Shown piece by piece: positions 1 through 7,983 of a stretch of 64,000 bases of DNA. This DNA is from Streptomyces sp. NBC_01276 (GTDB lineage: Bacteria; Actinomycetota; Actinomycetes; Streptomycetales; Streptomycetaceae): contig NZ_CP108442.1 in assembly GCF_041435355.1 (NCBI RefSeq), forward strand, positions 1,984,001 to 2,048,000. The letters run 5' to 3'. Each line of letters opens with the position of its first letter. Position 1 is the stretch's first letter. The notes beneath the pieces are model-generated. The model did not search any database. It saw only the letters and a program-made list of their open reading frames with translations, and had not been told where the DNA came from. The translations under genes and the position numbers were made by a program.

Positions 1-19
1 ACGGCAGGAGACGGCTGAC

Positions 20-814
20 ATGACGGCGGCAGCGGGGGTTTCGCAGCGCCCGCCCGGCACACCGTGCTGGGTGAGCCTGATGGTGCACGGACTCGGGAAC
101 ACCGAGGACTTCTACGCGGACCTCTTCGGCTGGGAGTACGAGCCGGGCCCGAACCAGCTGGGCCCGTACGTACGGGCCCTCCTCGACGGACAGGAGGTGG
201 CGGGCGTCGGGGAGATGCCGCCGGACCGACACCTTCCGGTGGCGTGGACCACGTACTTCGCCACCGACGACGCGGACGCCACCGCCGAGGCGATCCGCTC
301 CTGCGGCGGGACGGTCGCGGTCGGACCGCTGGACGCCGGGGCGGCCGGCCGGATGGCGATCTGCTCCGACCCACTGGGCGCGATCTTCGGCATCTGGCAG
401 GCCGGGGCCCATCCGGGCACGCGCCGGGCGGGGGTGCCCGGCGCCCCGGTGTGGAACGAGCTGGTCACCCAGGACACCTCGACGGTCGGCAAGTTCTACC
501 AGCACGTCTTCGGCCACGAGGCGGAGGAACACCCCTCCTCGTCCACCGACTTCGACCACCTGACCCTGCTCCTGGGCGGCCGGCCGGTGGCCGCGGTGCA
601 CGGGGTCGGCCGGTCGCTGCCGCACGACCGGGGGCCGCACTGGATGACGTACTTCGAGGTGGCGGACACCGACACGGCCGCCGCCCGGGTGACCGAGCTG
701 GGCGGACGGGTCGTCGCACCGCCCCGCGACGGCGTCCGCGGCCGGGTGGCCACGGTCGCGGATCCGGAGGGCGCGGTCTTCGCCCTCGTCCACACGGACG
801 TCCCGGCGGCCTAG
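20..814 (+). CDS. VOC family (glyoxalase/bleomycin-resistance fold) two-domain protein
   Basis: The 264-residue protein has two tandem vicinal-oxygen-chelate domains, roughly residues 15-130 and 138-260. Each begins with a short-range pattern such as WVSLMVHGLG or VWNELVTQDT, followed by FYADLFGWEYE or FYQHVFGHEAE, and each closes with a DPLGAIFGIWQ or DPEGAVFALVH block. These blocks are typical of actinobacterial two-domain VOC proteins sometimes annotated as hydroxylases or glyoxalases. An AGGAG ribosome-binding site lies 10 bases before the ATG. No catalytic metal ligands could be assigned, so the substrate is unknown. It is followed by a strong palindromic terminator. Confidence 0.85.
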   Translation: MTAAAGVSQRPPGTPCWVSLMVHGLGNTEDFYADLFGWEYEPGPNQLGPYVRALLDGQEVAGVGEMPPDRHLPVAWTTYFATDDADATAEAIRSCGGTVAVGPLDAGAAGRMAICSDPLGAIFGIWQAGAHPGTRRAGVPGAPVWNELVTQDTSTVGKFYQHVFGHEAEEHPSSSTDFDHLTLLLGGRPVAAVHGVGRSLPHDRGPHWMTYFEVADTDTAAARVTELGGRVVAPPRDGVRGRVATVADPEGAVFALVHTDVPAA

Positions 815-844
815 CCACCCGGGGCCGGGGCCCGGTCCGGGCGC

Positions 845-874
845 CCGGGGGCAGTCCCCGGGGACTGCCCCCGG
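845..874. terminator. Perfect 30-nt palindrome, bidirectional terminator
   Basis: The two arms (845-859 and 860-874) are exact reverse complements with no spacer. It lies between the convergent VOC and SGNH-hydrolase genes. There is no clear T-tract, as is common for high-GC actinobacterial terminators. Confidence 0.7.
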
Positions 875-944
875 CGGCAGTTCCCGGGGCCGCCCGCCGA
901 GGTCAGAGCGCACGGGTCAGGGCTCCCGGGCCAGGGCGCCGGAG

Positions 945-1730
945 TCAGGGCGCCGGGGCGTCGAGGGCACGGAGGTCGGGGCGTTTGGCGGTGCGGCCGT
1001 CGCCGGAGGACGCGCCGCGCAGGCGGCGGCCGAGCCACGGGCCGAGGAATCCGGCCATCCAGCCCAGTTCGGCCGCCACGCTCCGCACGGCACCCCGGGC
1101 CGGGCGGGGCGGCAGCGGGTGGGTCCAGGTGTCGCCGTATCCGGGCACGGCGAGGACTTCGGCCAGGGCGGCGGCGATCCGGGCGTGGCCGAGAGGGCTG
1201 GCGTGGAGCCGGTCCGTGCTCCACATCCGCGGGTCGTTGGCGGCCTCGGCCCGACCGGTTTCGGCCACGACGACCCCGTGCCGGGCGGCCGCGGCGCGGA
1301 TGTGGGTGTTGATCGCGACGACGCGGGGGGCCAGGGGCCGGGCCATCGGCGCGATCCGTGCCACGTCGGGGAAGGTCACGGTCGCCACGCGGGCTCCGGC
1401 CGCCGTGAGCGCGGCGAACATCTCCTCCAGGTGCCCGGCCGTCGCGGCCGCGTCGAACCGGGGCCTGAGCAGGTCGTTCACCCCGGCGACGACGGTCACC
1501 ACGTCGGGGCGCAGGGCGAGGGCGGGACCCAGCTGTTCGGCGTGGACCTGGGCGGCGAGCCGGCCGCGCACGCCCAGGTTGGCGTAGAGCAGGCCGGGGT
1601 GGGCGGTCGCGAGGTGCCCGGCGAGCCGGTCGGCGAAACCCCGCAGCCCGGTCGCGTCGTCCCCGTCCCCCAGCCCTTCGGTCTGGCTGTCGCCCAGGGC
1701 GACGTAGCGGATGGGTTCACCGTTCGGCAC
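945..1730 (-). CDS. SGNH/GDSL-family hydrolase
   Basis: The 261-residue protein shows the SGNH signature: block I GDSQTEG with nucleophile Ser15, block III GVND with Asn85, and block V DRLH with Asp173 and His176. This is the lipase/acylesterase fold. There is no signal peptide, so it is probably cytosolic. The substrate cannot be read from the sequence. Its 5' end overlaps the 3' end of the PadR gene by 14 bp, so the two are probably co-transcribed. The C-terminal 50 residues after the hydrolase domain are Arg/Ala-rich. Confidence 0.88.
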   Translation of the reverse strand: MPNGEPIRYVALGDSQTEGLGDGDDATGLRGFADRLAGHLATAHPGLLYANLGVRGRLAAQVHAEQLGPALALRPDVVTVVAGVNDLLRPRFDAAATAGHLEEMFAALTAAGARVATVTFPDVARIAPMARPLAPRVVAINTHIRAAAARHGVVVAETGRAEAANDPRMWSTDRLHASPLGHARIAAALAEVLAVPGYGDTWTHPLPPRPARGAVRSVAAELGWMAGFLGPWLGRRLRGASSGDGRTAKRPDLRALDAPAP

Positions 1731-2286
1731 GGGCTCCCCGCCTCTCCTTGAGTACGGCCGCGATCCTCAGGCACCAGTCCCGGTGGCCCTGTTCGAAGGC
1801 CAGGCCGCGCAGGCAGGTCAGGTACCCGCCGATGCGCTCGCCCCGGAGCAGGTACTCCGCCTCGTCCACGGAGCCGCGCATGGTGCGCAGCATCGCGTCG
1901 AGGAGCTCGATCTTGGCCGTCGCGGCGGCGGCCCGCTCTTCAAGTTGCTCGATCACCGGTCCGGTGCCGATGCGGTCGGCGCTCTGCACCTTGACCAGCA
2001 GGTCGTCGCGGATGAAGGAGGGTTTCGGCGGTGCGTCGGCGAACCGCTCCAGCTCGGCCCGGCCCGCGTCGGTGACCCGGAACAGCCGCTTGTTGGGCCG
2101 GCTCTCCTGGACCACCTGCCGGCCCTCGACCAGTCCGTCCTGCTCCAGCCTGGCCAGTTCGGCGTAGAGCTGCTGGGGCAGGGCGTGCCAGAAGTTCGCG
2201 ACGCCCACGTCGAAGGCCTTCGCCAGCTGGTACCCGCTGTACTCGCCGTCGAGCAGCGCTGCCAGCACCGCATGCTTCAAGGCCAT
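1717..2286 (-). CDS. PadR family transcriptional regulator
   Basis: The protein starts MALKHAVLAALLDGEYSGYQ and continues with a winged helix ending in the wing KRLFRVTDAGRAELERF. A helical dimerisation region follows (about residues 85-185), typical of the PadR/VirR subfamily. I chose the start at 2286 because this is where the family homology begins. In-frame upstream ATGs at 2325-2334 fall in or beside the operator palindrome at 2328-2361. The gene is divergent from a SnoaL-like gene and overlaps the downstream SGNH hydrolase. It probably represses itself and the divergent gene in response to an unknown ligand. Confidence 0.9.
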   Translation of the reverse strand: MALKHAVLAALLDGEYSGYQLAKAFDVGVANFWHALPQQLYAELARLEQDGLVEGRQVVQESRPNKRLFRVTDAGRAELERFADAPPKPSFIRDDLLVKVQSADRIGTGPVIEQLEERAAAATAKIELLDAMLRTMRGSVDEAEYLLRGERIGGYLTCLRGLAFEQGHRDWCLRIAAVLKERRGARAER

Positions 2287-2327
2287 CCCACCGGCCCCCT
2301 TCCCTTTGGTCGTCCGCCCCGGCATCA

Positions 2328-2361
2328 TACTCAAAAAACTGACTAGTCACATTCTTGAGTA
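2328..2361. promoter_or_regulatory. Palindromic operator between padR and SnoaL-like gene
   Basis: Symmetric site of the form TACTCAA-N6-GACTAGTC-N6-TTGAGTA. Outer arms 2328-2334 and 2355-2361 and the inner 8-mer 2341-2348 share one axis, with 14 of 17 positions paired. It lies in the divergent promoter region of the PadR regulator. Assignment to PadR is inferred from position. Confidence 0.6.
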
Positions 2362-2401
2362 GCTGCCACATTCCCGTGTGTTCCGAGCACCTGGAGGGGT
2401 C

Positions 2402-2842
2402 ATGGAGACCGCCGAACGCTTCCGCGCCGCCGTGGAGAAGCGCGATCTCAGCGCGCTGGACGACCTGTTCACCGAGGACGTCCGGCTGTACAGCCCGGTG
2501 AAGTTCACCCCCTTCGAGGGCAGGCCGATGGTGCTGGGCCTGTTCGGCGTGCTGCTGCGCGTCTTCGGGGACCTCCGCTACCTGGGCCGGCTGGACGGCG
2601 CGGCCGAGACGAGCGCCGACGGCGAGGAGGCGCCGTCGGTGGTCCTGCCGTTCCGCGCCGTGGTCGACGGGAAGCAGATCCACGGCATCGACCTGCTGCA
2701 GTTCGACGCGGCGGGCCGGATCAAGGAGTTCACGGTGATGGTCCGCCCCCAGTCGGCCGTCCACGCCCTGGGGCAGGCGGTCCTCGCGGGACTCGTGGCC
2801 GACGGCCTCGCTCCCGACCCGACCGCCACTGCGGACGCCTGA
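2402..2842 (+). CDS. SnoaL-like / NTF2-like nuclear transport factor family protein
   Basis: The 146-residue protein begins METAERFRAAVEKRDLSALDDLFTEDV, a typical NTF2/SnoaL opening with an N-terminal helix and a turn into the cone-shaped beta sheet. It ends with the sheet segment GIDLLQFDAAGRIKEFTVMVRP. Many members are small-molecule isomerases or hydratases, or uncharacterised binding proteins. The ATG at 2402 has a good GGAGGGG ribosome-binding site 3-10 bases upstream, better than the in-frame start at 2378. It is divergent from padR across a shared palindrome, so it is a likely PadR target. Confidence 0.83.
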   Translation: METAERFRAAVEKRDLSALDDLFTEDVRLYSPVKFTPFEGRPMVLGLFGVLLRVFGDLRYLGRLDGAAETSADGEEAPSVVLPFRAVVDGKQIHGIDLLQFDAAGRIKEFTVMVRPQSAVHALGQAVLAGLVADGLAPDPTATADA

Positions 2843-2871
2843 CGGACCGCCACGCGCGGACGACTCCTTCC

Positions 2872-2924
2872 ATGCCGATCCGGCATCTACTTGCTAATGT
2901 GGCAAGTAGATGCCGGGCCGGCAT
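2872..2924. promoter_or_regulatory. Large inverted repeat overlapping a -10-like box (operator)
   Basis: Arms 2872-2894 and 2902-2924 match at 21 of 23 positions. The inner 13 bases (GGCATCTACTTGC and its complement) are perfect, with a 7-nt spacer. The spacer holds TAATGT, a plausible -10 hexamer. The site lies directly upstream of the membrane-protein/winged-helix operon, so autoregulation by the winged-helix protein is likely. Confidence 0.65.
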
Positions 2925-2963
2925 ATTTCGGGGAGGCCCGGGAACGAGCGGGAGGACTCCGTC

Positions 2964-3380
2964 ATGGGGGAACAGGCCGACGCCATCGCGTCGTTGCGGG
3001 GCATCGCGCGGATCGAAGGCCGCACACGCGGGAAGAGCGGCTGGTACGCCGCCTACCTGTGGGCCTTCGCCGGGTGGCAACTCTTCCTCGTTCCGGTCGT
3101 GTTGCTGTGGCACGGGCGGACCGGCACCCTCGTCGGCACGGTGGGCAACGCCGCGGTCGTCGTGGGCCTTTCCCTGTTCGCCACGCGGCAGCCCGTGGTC
3201 CCGCGCGGCCACGGCGCCCGCCACCTCAGGGTGGTCGGCGCCTGGGCGCTCGCCTACGCCACGAGCCTGCTGCTCGGTTACTCCGTCTTCCGCGACGCCA
3301 CCGCCTTCGCGGCCGTGGCCGCCCTGGCGTGCGCCCTGCCCGCCGCCGCGGCGGCCCGGCGGGAGGCGCGCTCCGCATGA
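2964..3380 (+). CDS. Small integral membrane protein, function unknown
   Basis: The 138-residue protein has about four hydrophobic segments: AAYLWAFAGWQLFLVPVVLLW, the segment around VGNAAVVVGLSLF, the segment around GAWALAYATSLLLGYSV, and a C-terminal Ala-rich helix. The ATG at 2964 is preceded by GGAGG at 2951-2955. Its stop overlaps the ATG of the downstream winged-helix regulator (ATGA), so the two are translationally coupled. I do not recognise a named family. Pairing of a small membrane protein with a MarR-like winged-helix protein recurs in actinobacteria, and the regulator may control its own partner. Confidence 0.75.
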   Translation: MGEQADAIASLRGIARIEGRTRGKSGWYAAYLWAFAGWQLFLVPVVLLWHGRTGTLVGTVGNAAVVVGLSLFATRQPVVPRGHGARHLRVVGAWALAYATSLLLGYSVFRDATAFAAVAALACALPAAAAARREARSA

Positions 3381-3730
3381 CGTACCCGACCCCGGCGGGC
3401 GGGGAGCGGGTTCCGCACCCGCGCCACGCGCTCGCCCCGCTGCTGGCCTCGGCCGTACGCCTGTCGGTCGTCGCCGCTCTCGCCCCGGCGCAGAAGGCCG
3501 AGTTCGGCTGGGTACGGGACCTGGTGGAGATCACCGACTCCGCGCTGTCGAAGCAGGTCTCGCGGCTGGAGGACGCGGGCTGGGTGACGGTGGAGAAGGG
3601 GCAGGTCGGCCGGCGGCCGCGGACCTGGCTGTCCCTGACGGAGGAGGGCTTGGCCCGCTACCGGCGCCACCTCGCCGCCCTCGCGGCCATCGCGGGCACG
3701 GACCCCGGCGGCGGCGCCGCCCTGGACTGA
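3377..3730 (+). CDS. MarR-like winged-helix transcriptional regulator
   Basis: The 117-residue protein is a single winged-helix domain. The recognition segment is LVEITDSALSKQVSRLEDAGWVTVEKGQVGRRPRTWLSLTEEGLARYRRHLAAL. Short stand-alone domains of this type (HTH_27/MarR-like) act as dimeric repressors. The start is fixed by the 4-bp ATGA overlap with the upstream membrane-protein gene. The large palindrome at 2872-2924 is the likely operator. The ligand is unknown. Confidence 0.82.
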   Translation: MTYPTPAGGERVPHPRHALAPLLASAVRLSVVAALAPAQKAEFGWVRDLVEITDSALSKQVSRLEDAGWVTVEKGQVGRRPRTWLSLTEEGLARYRRHLAALAAIAGTDPGGGAALD

Positions 3731-3945
3731 CCGCGGGGATGCGGGGGGCAGGGGCGGAGGGGGATGCCCGGGAGGGACCGCGGTACCGGACGGGGCTCTG
3801 GACCGTACCCGGGTCCTCCTGCCCGCGGGCGACGCCCCGGGGCAGGGCCTCTTCCTAGGCTCCGGTCAGGCGGACACGGCGGATCAGCGCGATGCGCGAC
3901 CCCGTGTCCGCGGCCCCCGCCCCGCCGCGCACCAAGGAGTTCCCC

Positions 3946-5196
3946 ATGACCCACCACCCCTCCCCCCGCCCGCTCCGGACCGCCCACGGCCCGGCGCCGT
4001 CCGGCCGGCGGCGGGGAGTCACCGCGGTGGCCGCCGCGGCGGCGGCCCTTGCCGTGGCCGGCATGCTGCCCGCATCCGCGTCCGCGTCCCCGGCCCCGTC
4101 CCCGTCCCCGGCTGCCGCGACGTCCACGGCGGAGGCCCGGCACTCCCCCGATGGCCTGCGCAAGGCGCTGGAGCGGGTGGTGGCCGAGGACCGGCTGCCC
4201 GGCGCCCTGGCGTCCACCCTCGACCGGGAGGGGCGCACCCGTGCCCACACGGCCGGGGTCGGGGACCTGCGGACCGGGGCGAAGGTGCCGGCCGACGGTC
4301 AGGTGCGGGTGGGCAGCAACACCAAGACCTTCACCGCCACGGTCGTCCTGCAACTCGTCGGCGAAGGCAGGGTGGAGCTCGACGCACCCGTCGACCGGTA
4401 CCTGCCGAACCTTCTGCGGGGCGACGGCATCGACGGCCGCGCCATCACGGTGCGCCAGCTGCTCCAGCACACGAGCGGTCTGCCCAACTACACCGACCAG
4501 TTGGTGGAAGCCGTGTTCGGGAAGGGCCGTCACACCTACTACCAGCCCCGCGAACTGATCGATCTGGCGCTGGCCAAAAAGGCGCGCTTCGCCCCCGGGG
4601 CCGGCTGGGAGTACAGCAACACCAACTACGTCGTCGCCGGGCTGCTCATCGAGAAGGTCACCGGCCGGCCGTTCGCCGAGCAGGTCACGCAGCGGGTCAT
4701 CGACCGCATCGGACTGCGCCACACCTACTTCCCGGCGGTGGGCGAGGAGCGCATCCGCGAGGCCCACCCCCGGGGCTACCAGGTGCCGAAGCCCGGGGCG
4801 CCCCTGGAGGACATCACGGAGCTCGACCCCTCCTGGGGCTGGTCCGCCGGGCAGCTGGTGTCCACTCCCGGCGACCTGAACCGCTTCTTCTCCGCCCTGA
4901 TCGGCGGCAAGCTCCTGGAGCCCGCCCAGCTGGCCCAGATGCGGACCACCGTCAAGGTCGACGGTCCCGGCTGGCAGCCGGGCACCCGGTACGGACTCGG
5001 CCTGACGAGCTCGCCGCTGAGCTGCGGGGGCCTCAAGTGGGGGCACGGCGGGAACGTCCCCGGCTACCACTCCTTCCCCGGGGCCACCGACGACGGCCGC
5101 GCCGCCACCATCGCGGTCACCCTCAACAGGCCTTCCGCGCCCGATTCCTTCGACCGCGCCGACGCCCTGCTCGACACGGCGCTGTGCGCGCGGTGA
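3946..5196 (+). CDS. Secreted serine hydrolase, DD-peptidase/class C beta-lactamase family (S12)
   Basis: The 416-residue protein has an Arg-rich start, a hydrophobic segment (about 24-45) and an ASASASPA cleavage-type region, so it is exported. Catalytic motifs are in order: S124-N-T-K127 (SxxK), a Tyr-Ser-Asn motif near residue 223, and H367-G-G. This is the layout of the Streptomyces R61 DD-carboxypeptidase family. The likely role is trimming peptidoglycan stem peptides or hydrolysing related esters or amides. A clean AAGGAG site precedes the ATG at 3946, better than the in-frame ATG at 3892. It is convergent with the downstream hypothetical gene. Confidence 0.88.
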   Translation: MTHHPSPRPLRTAHGPAPSGRRRGVTAVAAAAAALAVAGMLPASASASPAPSPSPAAATSTAEARHSPDGLRKALERVVAEDRLPGALASTLDREGRTRAHTAGVGDLRTGAKVPADGQVRVGSNTKTFTATVVLQLVGEGRVELDAPVDRYLPNLLRGDGIDGRAITVRQLLQHTSGLPNYTDQLVEAVFGKGRHTYYQPRELIDLALAKKARFAPGAGWEYSNTNYVVAGLLIEKVTGRPFAEQVTQRVIDRIGLRHTYFPAVGEERIREAHPRGYQVPKPGAPLEDITELDPSWGWSAGQLVSTPGDLNRFFSALIGGKLLEPAQLAQMRTTVKVDGPGWQPGTRYGLGLTSSPLSCGGLKWGHGGNVPGYHSFPGATDDGRAATIAVTLNRPSAPDSFDRADALLDTALCAR

Positions 5197-5227
5197 CGCG
5201 CGGCCGGCGGCATGCGGCCGGCAGGCC

Positions 5228-5259
5228 GCGGTCAACGGGCGGGTACCCGCGTTGACCGC
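5228..5259. terminator. Hairpin at the convergent gene ends
   Basis: GCGGTCAACG (5228-5237) pairs exactly with CGTTGACCGC (5250-5259). An inner CGGG/CCCG pair forms the loop base. It overlaps the last codons of the minus-strand gene ending at 5232 and follows the serine hydrolase stop at 5196. Confidence 0.6.
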
Positions 5260-5990
5260 AGCCCGCCGTCCGGTCCTACGTGCCACGTCGTGCCGCGCAT
5301 GCGCTGAGCCGCCCGCTCCAGGTCGGCCTGCCGCTGCGCGGGGTCGGGCCCGGCCGGGTCCGTGAGACGGAATCCGTGGAGCCGGAGCCCGTCCGGATCG
5401 ATGTCGTCGGGCGCCGGCCGGCCTTCCAGGACGAACCCGAAGAACGCGCGGAGCGCCCCTTCGCCCAGTTCGAGCGGGTGGAAGGGCAGCGGATACGGCG
5501 CCCCGCCCTCCCCGCCCGGGTCCGGCTCCACCGGGTGGTCACCCGACCAGTACGGACCCTCGAAGGGAAACGGCTCGCCGATGTCCTCGATGACCCCGCT
5601 GTCAGGCGACAGGCTCAGCGAGCGGACCAGCCGGCCGGCCTCCCAGACCGCGAAGGCCAGCCCGTCGACCACGCTGTGCATCGCGTGCAGGACCATCCTG
5701 CGTCCGTCACCCGCCGCGATCAGGTGCCCGGGCAACCGCGACGGACGTTCGATCATCAGGCGCCGGTCGCAGAGGACGTCGATTCCCGGGAAGCTCGCGG
5801 CGTAGGTGAGTCCGGGAGCCGGGTACGTGCCCTCGGTCAGGGTCTCGCCGTCCGCGGCCTCCATGTCCCAGCCCGGATGCAGCCGCCCGACGAGCTCGGT
5901 CGTCTCCGCGAGGCCGGCCGTGGTCACCTGCCGCAGGGCGGCCGGGATGTCCCCGTCCCCGTACACCAGCAGACCCGTCTTGGCTCCCAT
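5232..5990 (-). CDS. Conserved hypothetical protein (DUF6928-like)
   Basis: The 252-residue cytosolic protein begins MGAKTGLLVYGDGDIPAAL. Characteristic segments are DVLCDRRLMIERPSRLP, MVLHAMHSVVDGLAFAVWE, and a Pro/Gly-rich centre PFEGPYWSGDHPVEPDPGGEG. It resembles a Streptomyces family I know only as a domain of unknown function, DUF6928. No catalytic motif or membrane segment is visible. It is the last gene of a minus-strand run after thymidine kinase, with a 77-bp gap. Confidence 0.7.
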   Translation of the reverse strand: MGAKTGLLVYGDGDIPAALRQVTTAGLAETTELVGRLHPGWDMEAADGETLTEGTYPAPGLTYAASFPGIDVLCDRRLMIERPSRLPGHLIAAGDGRRMVLHAMHSVVDGLAFAVWEAGRLVRSLSLSPDSGVIEDIGEPFPFEGPYWSGDHPVEPDPGGEGGAPYPLPFHPLELGEGALRAFFGFVLEGRPAPDDIDPDGLRLHGFRLTDPAGPDPAQRQADLERAAQRMRGTTWHVGPDGGLRSTRVPAR

Positions 5991-6067
5991 GAGCCCCTCC
6001 CAGCCTAGAATCCGTCTGGGCGGACGTTAGCCGCAGCCGCTGACAATGCGGGTGGGGCCGGGGTCGG

Positions 6068-6718
6068 TCAGGCGGGGTTGACCGGGAGGACGTCCGGGGA
6101 GAGGGCGCCCGCGCGGGCCGCGGACGAGGTCATGCGGCGGCGGTGGTGGCGGCGGCAGAGGACCTCGTAGCCGATCTCCTCCGCCGGACGGTTCACGTCG
6201 CCGACCACCACCTGGGCGCCCTCGACCACCATCTCCCCGCCCACCGTACGGGCGTTGTGCGTGGCGCGGGCCCCGCACCAGCACAGGGCCTCCACCTGGA
6301 GCTGTTCCAGGCGGTCGGCCAGCTCGATCAGCCGCTGCGAGCCCGGGAACAGCTTCGTGCGGAAGTCCGTCGTGATGCCGAAGGCGAAGACGTCCAGGCC
6401 GAGGTCGTCGACGATGCGGGCGAGCTGGTCGATCTGCTCGGGCGCCAGGAACTGCGCCTCGTCCACGATCACGTAGTCGGCCTTGCCGCCCTTGGAGATC
6501 TGCGCGACCAGATACGCGTACAGGTCCATGCCCTCCGGCGCCTCGACCGCCTCCGTCACCAGGCCCAGGCGGGAGGACAGCTTGCCCTCGCCCGCCCGGT
6601 CGTCACGGGTGAAGATCACGCCCTGCAGACCCCGCGCATCGCGGTTGTGGGCGATCTGGAGCGCCAGAGTGCTCTTTCCGCAGTCCATCGTTCCGGAGAA
6701 GAACACCAGCTCGGGCAT
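6068..6718 (-). CDS. tdk: Thymidine kinase (type II)
   Basis: The 216-residue protein has the P-loop GTMDCGKST (residues 9-17), the Walker B-like VIVDEAQF, the lasso-region CWCGARATHNAR and a second Cys/His cluster CRRHHRRR that together form the structural zinc site. This is the tetrameric type II thymidine kinase, which phosphorylates thymidine to dTMP in nucleotide salvage. The ATG at 6718 coincides with the start of family homology. It sits 59 bp after the phosphodiesterase gene on the same strand. The C-terminal tail past the zinc site (about 25 residues) is variable. Confidence 0.93.
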   Translation of the reverse strand: MPELVFFSGTMDCGKSTLALQIAHNRDARGLQGVIFTRDDRAGEGKLSSRLGLVTEAVEAPEGMDLYAYLVAQISKGGKADYVIVDEAQFLAPEQIDQLARIVDDLGLDVFAFGITTDFRTKLFPGSQRLIELADRLEQLQVEALCWCGARATHNARTVGGEMVVEGAQVVVGDVNRPAEEIGYEVLCRRHHRRRMTSSAARAGALSPDVLPVNPA

Positions 6719-6777
6719 GGGAAGTACGGGACCTTTCGGGTCTGGGAGGGGAAAGCGGAGGGGAGGGGAGGGCCGGC

Positions 6778-7983
6778 TCAGGTGCGGACTTCGAGCAGCG
6801 GGACCAGCTGTTCGGCCGCTGTCATGGAGCCGTGCATGCCGGCGAGGGCCGACTCGTTGGGCTCCTTGCGGGACGCGGTGATCGCGACGTCGGCCTGGGC
6901 CGCGGCGATCACGTCGCCGATCCGTCCGAGCACCCGCTCGTCGCACTCCCCCGGCGCCCCGAACCAGCCCCGGTCCAGGGCCTCTTCGCGGCTCGCGACC
7001 CAGAAGCGGTCGCCGAGCACCTCGCGCCACACGGTCAGGACGTCGGCCTCGGCACCCGGTACCGCGTAGACGTGCCGGGCCCGGCCCTCACCGCCGAGCA
7101 GGGCCACGCCCGCGCCGAGCTCCCAGTCCTCGTCGAAGTCGATCCGGGAGTCCTCGTCGAAGGGGACGTCCACCATGCCGTGGTCGGCGGTCACGTACAG
7201 GGCGGTGCGCGGCGGCAGCTGCTCCGCGAGCCGCTGTACGAGCCGGTCGACGTACATGAGCTGGCCGCGCCAGGCGTCCGAGTCCACGCCGTGCCGGTGG
7301 CCGGCCCCGTCGAGCTCGCTGTAGTACGTGTACACGAGCGAGCGTTCCCCGGCGGCGAGCTGGATCGCCGCGAGGTCCATCCGCTCCTCGCCGGTCATCC
7401 GGCCGTGGAAGGTGCCGCCGCTGAGGGCGATCTGGGTGAGCGGGGTGCTCTTGAAGTTCGGGGCGGACACCTGGGCGGTGTGCACCCCCGCCGCGTCGGC
7501 GAGCTGGAACACCGTCGGGTACGGCTGCCAGGGCTTGGGCTGCGTCCACGGCTGCCAGCGGAGCTGGTTCATCAGCTCGCCGGAGGCCGGGTTGCGCACG
7601 GCGTAGCCGGGCAGGCCGTGCCGGGCGGGGGGCAGGCCGGTGCCGACGGAGGCCAGCGAGGTGGCGGTGGTCGCCGGGAAGCCGGCGGTGATCGGACGGC
7701 CGGTGCCGCCGCGCGAGCTCGCGAGGAGGGAGGTGAGGAAGGGGGCGTACTCCGGGTGGGCCTTGATCTGCTCCCAGCCCATGCCGTCGACCAGGAACAC
7801 GCAGTTCCGGTCGGCCGGGGCCAGCTCGGTGATCCCCGCGGCGAGACCGGGCACGCCCTGGCCGGCCGCCAGGGTCGGCAGCAGGTCGGCGAGCGAGCCG
7901 GTCCCGTAGTGCGGGACCGGGGCGCCGGCGAGGTCGAGGATTTCCGGGTCGTCCTGCCAGTTCGGCGGCGCGGAGTACGACAT
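6778..7983 (-). CDS. Alkaline phosphatase superfamily protein (nucleotide pyrophosphatase/phosphodiesterase type)
   Basis: The 401-residue protein has the alkaline-phosphatase-superfamily core: CVFLVDGMGWEQ carrying the first metal Asp, the nucleophile block FPATTATSLASVGTG with its Thr pair, DGAGHRHG, and VTADHGMVDVP with the second metal site. This arrangement is that of NPP/autotaxin-like phosphodiesterases. There is no signal peptide. Its ATG overlaps the stop of the upstream DUF5998 gene (ATGA), showing translational coupling. Conserved adjacency to DUF5998 and tdk suggests a housekeeping role in nucleotide or phosphate metabolism, but the substrate is unknown. Confidence 0.87.
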   Translation of the reverse strand: MSYSAPPNWQDDPEILDLAGAPVPHYGTGSLADLLPTLAAGQGVPGLAAGITELAPADRNCVFLVDGMGWEQIKAHPEYAPFLTSLLASSRGGTGRPITAGFPATTATSLASVGTGLPPARHGLPGYAVRNPASGELMNQLRWQPWTQPKPWQPYPTVFQLADAAGVHTAQVSAPNFKSTPLTQIALSGGTFHGRMTGEERMDLAAIQLAAGERSLVYTYYSELDGAGHRHGVDSDAWRGQLMYVDRLVQRLAEQLPPRTALYVTADHGMVDVPFDEDSRIDFDEDWELGAGVALLGGEGRARHVYAVPGAEADVLTVWREVLGDRFWVASREEALDRGWFGAPGECDERVLGRIGDVIAAAQADVAITASRKEPNESALAGMHGSMTAAEQLVPLLEVRT

